From an uncultured Carboxylicivirga sp. (GTDB lineage Bacteria; Bacteroidota; Bacteroidia; Bacteroidales; Marinilabiliaceae): 64,000 nucleotides of DNA. Below are positions 62,973 to 64,000 of this stretch, in pieces; the first letter of the stretch is position 1, and the number at the start of each line of letters is the position of its first letter. Below the pieces are notes generated by a model. It saw only the letters and a program-made list of their open reading frames with translations. It was not told the DNA's origin and searched no databases. The translations under genes were made by a program, and so were the position numbers. The stretch is taken from positions 124,001-188,000 of the forward strand of contig CANNEA010000003.1 in the NCBI GenBank assembly GCA_947503525.1, written 5' to 3'.

Positions 62973-63502
62973 ATCTTAATTTTTACAATTGCTTACGTAT
63001 TGTGAATAATTAAACATTGCGTTGTTTCGTCGTGCAAAAAACATATTTTAAAGGCTGAGAATTCATGATCTATATCACTTAGCCAATTTTTCGCTGACAA
63101 AATGCAAGTTGATCTATTGTATCTTGCCTATTGAATGTGTTAATGTGCAGTGAAATAGATATATACAATACATGTCAATTCATTACAAAGATCTTATAAC
63201 AATTGTTAATTAATATTAATTGAAGAAATGTATCTTTTATGCATTACTTTAATTGAAAACATAACCTCAATTTTTAAACAATCATTGTTACTGTATACTC
63301 AAGCATCGCTCCAAAAGATGTAATGTCCACAATACGAGATAGGTACGGTTTTTGAGCTTCGTTTTTAATGTTCGGAAATGAACGTTTATGTGCGCATAAA
63401 CGCACATCTTGTAACATAATTCACAATTTTTCTTTCATTTTCATTAACCTTATGAATGATCTACCGTATGAATACTCAATAATGCCCGTAAACTAAATAT
63501 AA
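62973..63502. other. 530-nt gap with divergent promoters and overlapping hairpins
   Basis: No gene is seen on either strand. The gap separates the minus-strand VTC operon from the plus-strand gene at 63503. At 63385-63407 two mutually exclusive inverted repeats overlap: TTTATG TGCG CATAAA, and ATGTGCG with CGCACAT. They could act as an operator or attenuator. The rest is AT-rich. Confidence 0.4.
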
Positions 63503-64000
63503 ATGGCTTCAATATTTCAATCTATTTTTAACGGTAAGTATCCACAAACGGCTAAATACGAAGAGCAATTAGAGAGGCTTCAAGCTGATTATGTGCGTTT
63601 TAAAGAGTTCGAAAAATCTGCTCAAAATAATAGATTTCAGGAATTGGATAAACATGTTCATTCCGGAGATTTCATTAAAAAAGTAGACCAACTCAAGAAT
63701 GAGAAATTTAAGGACTCGAAAGAATACCGACAGTTAAGGGAATATCATACTTTAAAAAAGTCGAGTGATCTAAAGAATTATTTCAAGTATAAAGCATCTG
63801 GATACCCTGAAAGAATCAATTCAATTAAAGAATCAGCTCAGCTCAACGAGTACAAAGAGCTTAAGGAGTTTGTTGGGAGTGATACTTTTAAGGAAGAGAA
63901 AAGTATGAAGGGATTTAAAAAGACAGATTCCTATCAACAATATAAGAAGTATAAAAGTGTTCGTAAAGCATCTGATGTAAAGTTCTATTATAAGCAAATT
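63503..64000 (+). CDS. Charged, repeat-rich protein of unknown function, 3' end outside window
   Basis: ATG 63503 opens a frame that runs off the right edge (166 codons visible). No signal peptide is seen (MASIFQSIFNGKYPQTAKYE). The product is rich in Lys, Glu, Tyr and Ser and built of helical repeats with a recurring pattern K-E-Y-x-x-L-x-E-(Y/F) and S-x-D-(L/V)-K-x-Y-(F/Y)-K: for example DSKEYRQLREYHTLKKSSDL, LNEYKELKEFVGSDTF and DSYQQYKKYKSVRKASDVKF. It would form coiled-coil-like helices. I do not recognise a named domain. Similar N-terminal repeat regions may precede a glycoside hydrolase domain in some Bacteroidota proteins, but that is a weak memory and the C-terminus is not visible. 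Confidence 0.6.
   Translation, partial: MASIFQSIFNGKYPQTAKYEEQLERLQADYVRFKEFEKSAQNNRFQELDKHVHSGDFIKKVDQLKNEKFKDSKEYRQLREYHTLKKSSDLKNYFKYKASGYPERINSIKESAQLNEYKELKEFVGSDTFKEEKSMKGFKKTDSYQQYKKYKSVRKASDVKFYYKQI

Overview
The window is chromosomal DNA of a member of the Bacteroidota, most likely a marine or brackish polysaccharide degrader of the class Bacteroidia. The evidence is AT-rich DNA, short operonic gaps without strong Shine-Dalgarno sequences, TAnnTTTG-type promoter boxes, lipoprotein signals, type IX secretion C-terminal domains (PNPS...G.F and GVYLI motifs) and RteC/Mob-type mobile genes. The genus cannot be fixed from the sequence.

Positions 1-40114 and 49239-54909 form a very large polysaccharide utilisation locus whose content fits ulvan, the sulfated rhamnose/uronate/xylose polymer of green algae. 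It encodes a heparinase II/III-like lyase (cut by the left edge), a probable PL28 ulvan lyase, an alginate-lyase-fold lyase, a GH105 unsaturated uronyl hydrolase, five formylglycine sulfatases, five GH78-type and two GH106-type rhamnosidases, GH2, GH3, a GH39-like enzyme, a GH59-like enzyme, and one cytoplasmic AraA/FucI-like isomerase. No SusC/SusD pair and no hybrid two-component or ECF regulator lies in the window.

Positions 40181-48837 are an L-rhamnose catabolism operon: an AraC-type regulator on the minus strand, then rhaT, rhaA, a class II aldolase related to the aldolase half of RhaEW, a rhamnulokinase, a FucO-type lactaldehyde reductase and a tandem class II aldolase whose second domain has lost its zinc histidines. 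Rhamnose freed by the flanking rhamnosidases would enter here and leave as dihydroxyacetone phosphate plus propanediol.

Positions 55066-59962 are a decayed mobilizable element next to a tRNA-Leu/tRNA-Gly pair: a broken rteC, an excisionase-like HTH gene, a phage-O-like replication gene with internal 12-bp repeats, a broken P-loop ATPase, a broken mobC and a broken tyrosine integrase. No relaxase remains. Four of its genes are each interrupted by one in-frame stop codon.

Positions 60508-62972 (minus strand) hold a conserved triad: a VTC-domain protein, a DUF4956 membrane protein and a CotH-kinase-like secreted protein. The right edge cuts into a charged, repeat-rich protein of unknown function.
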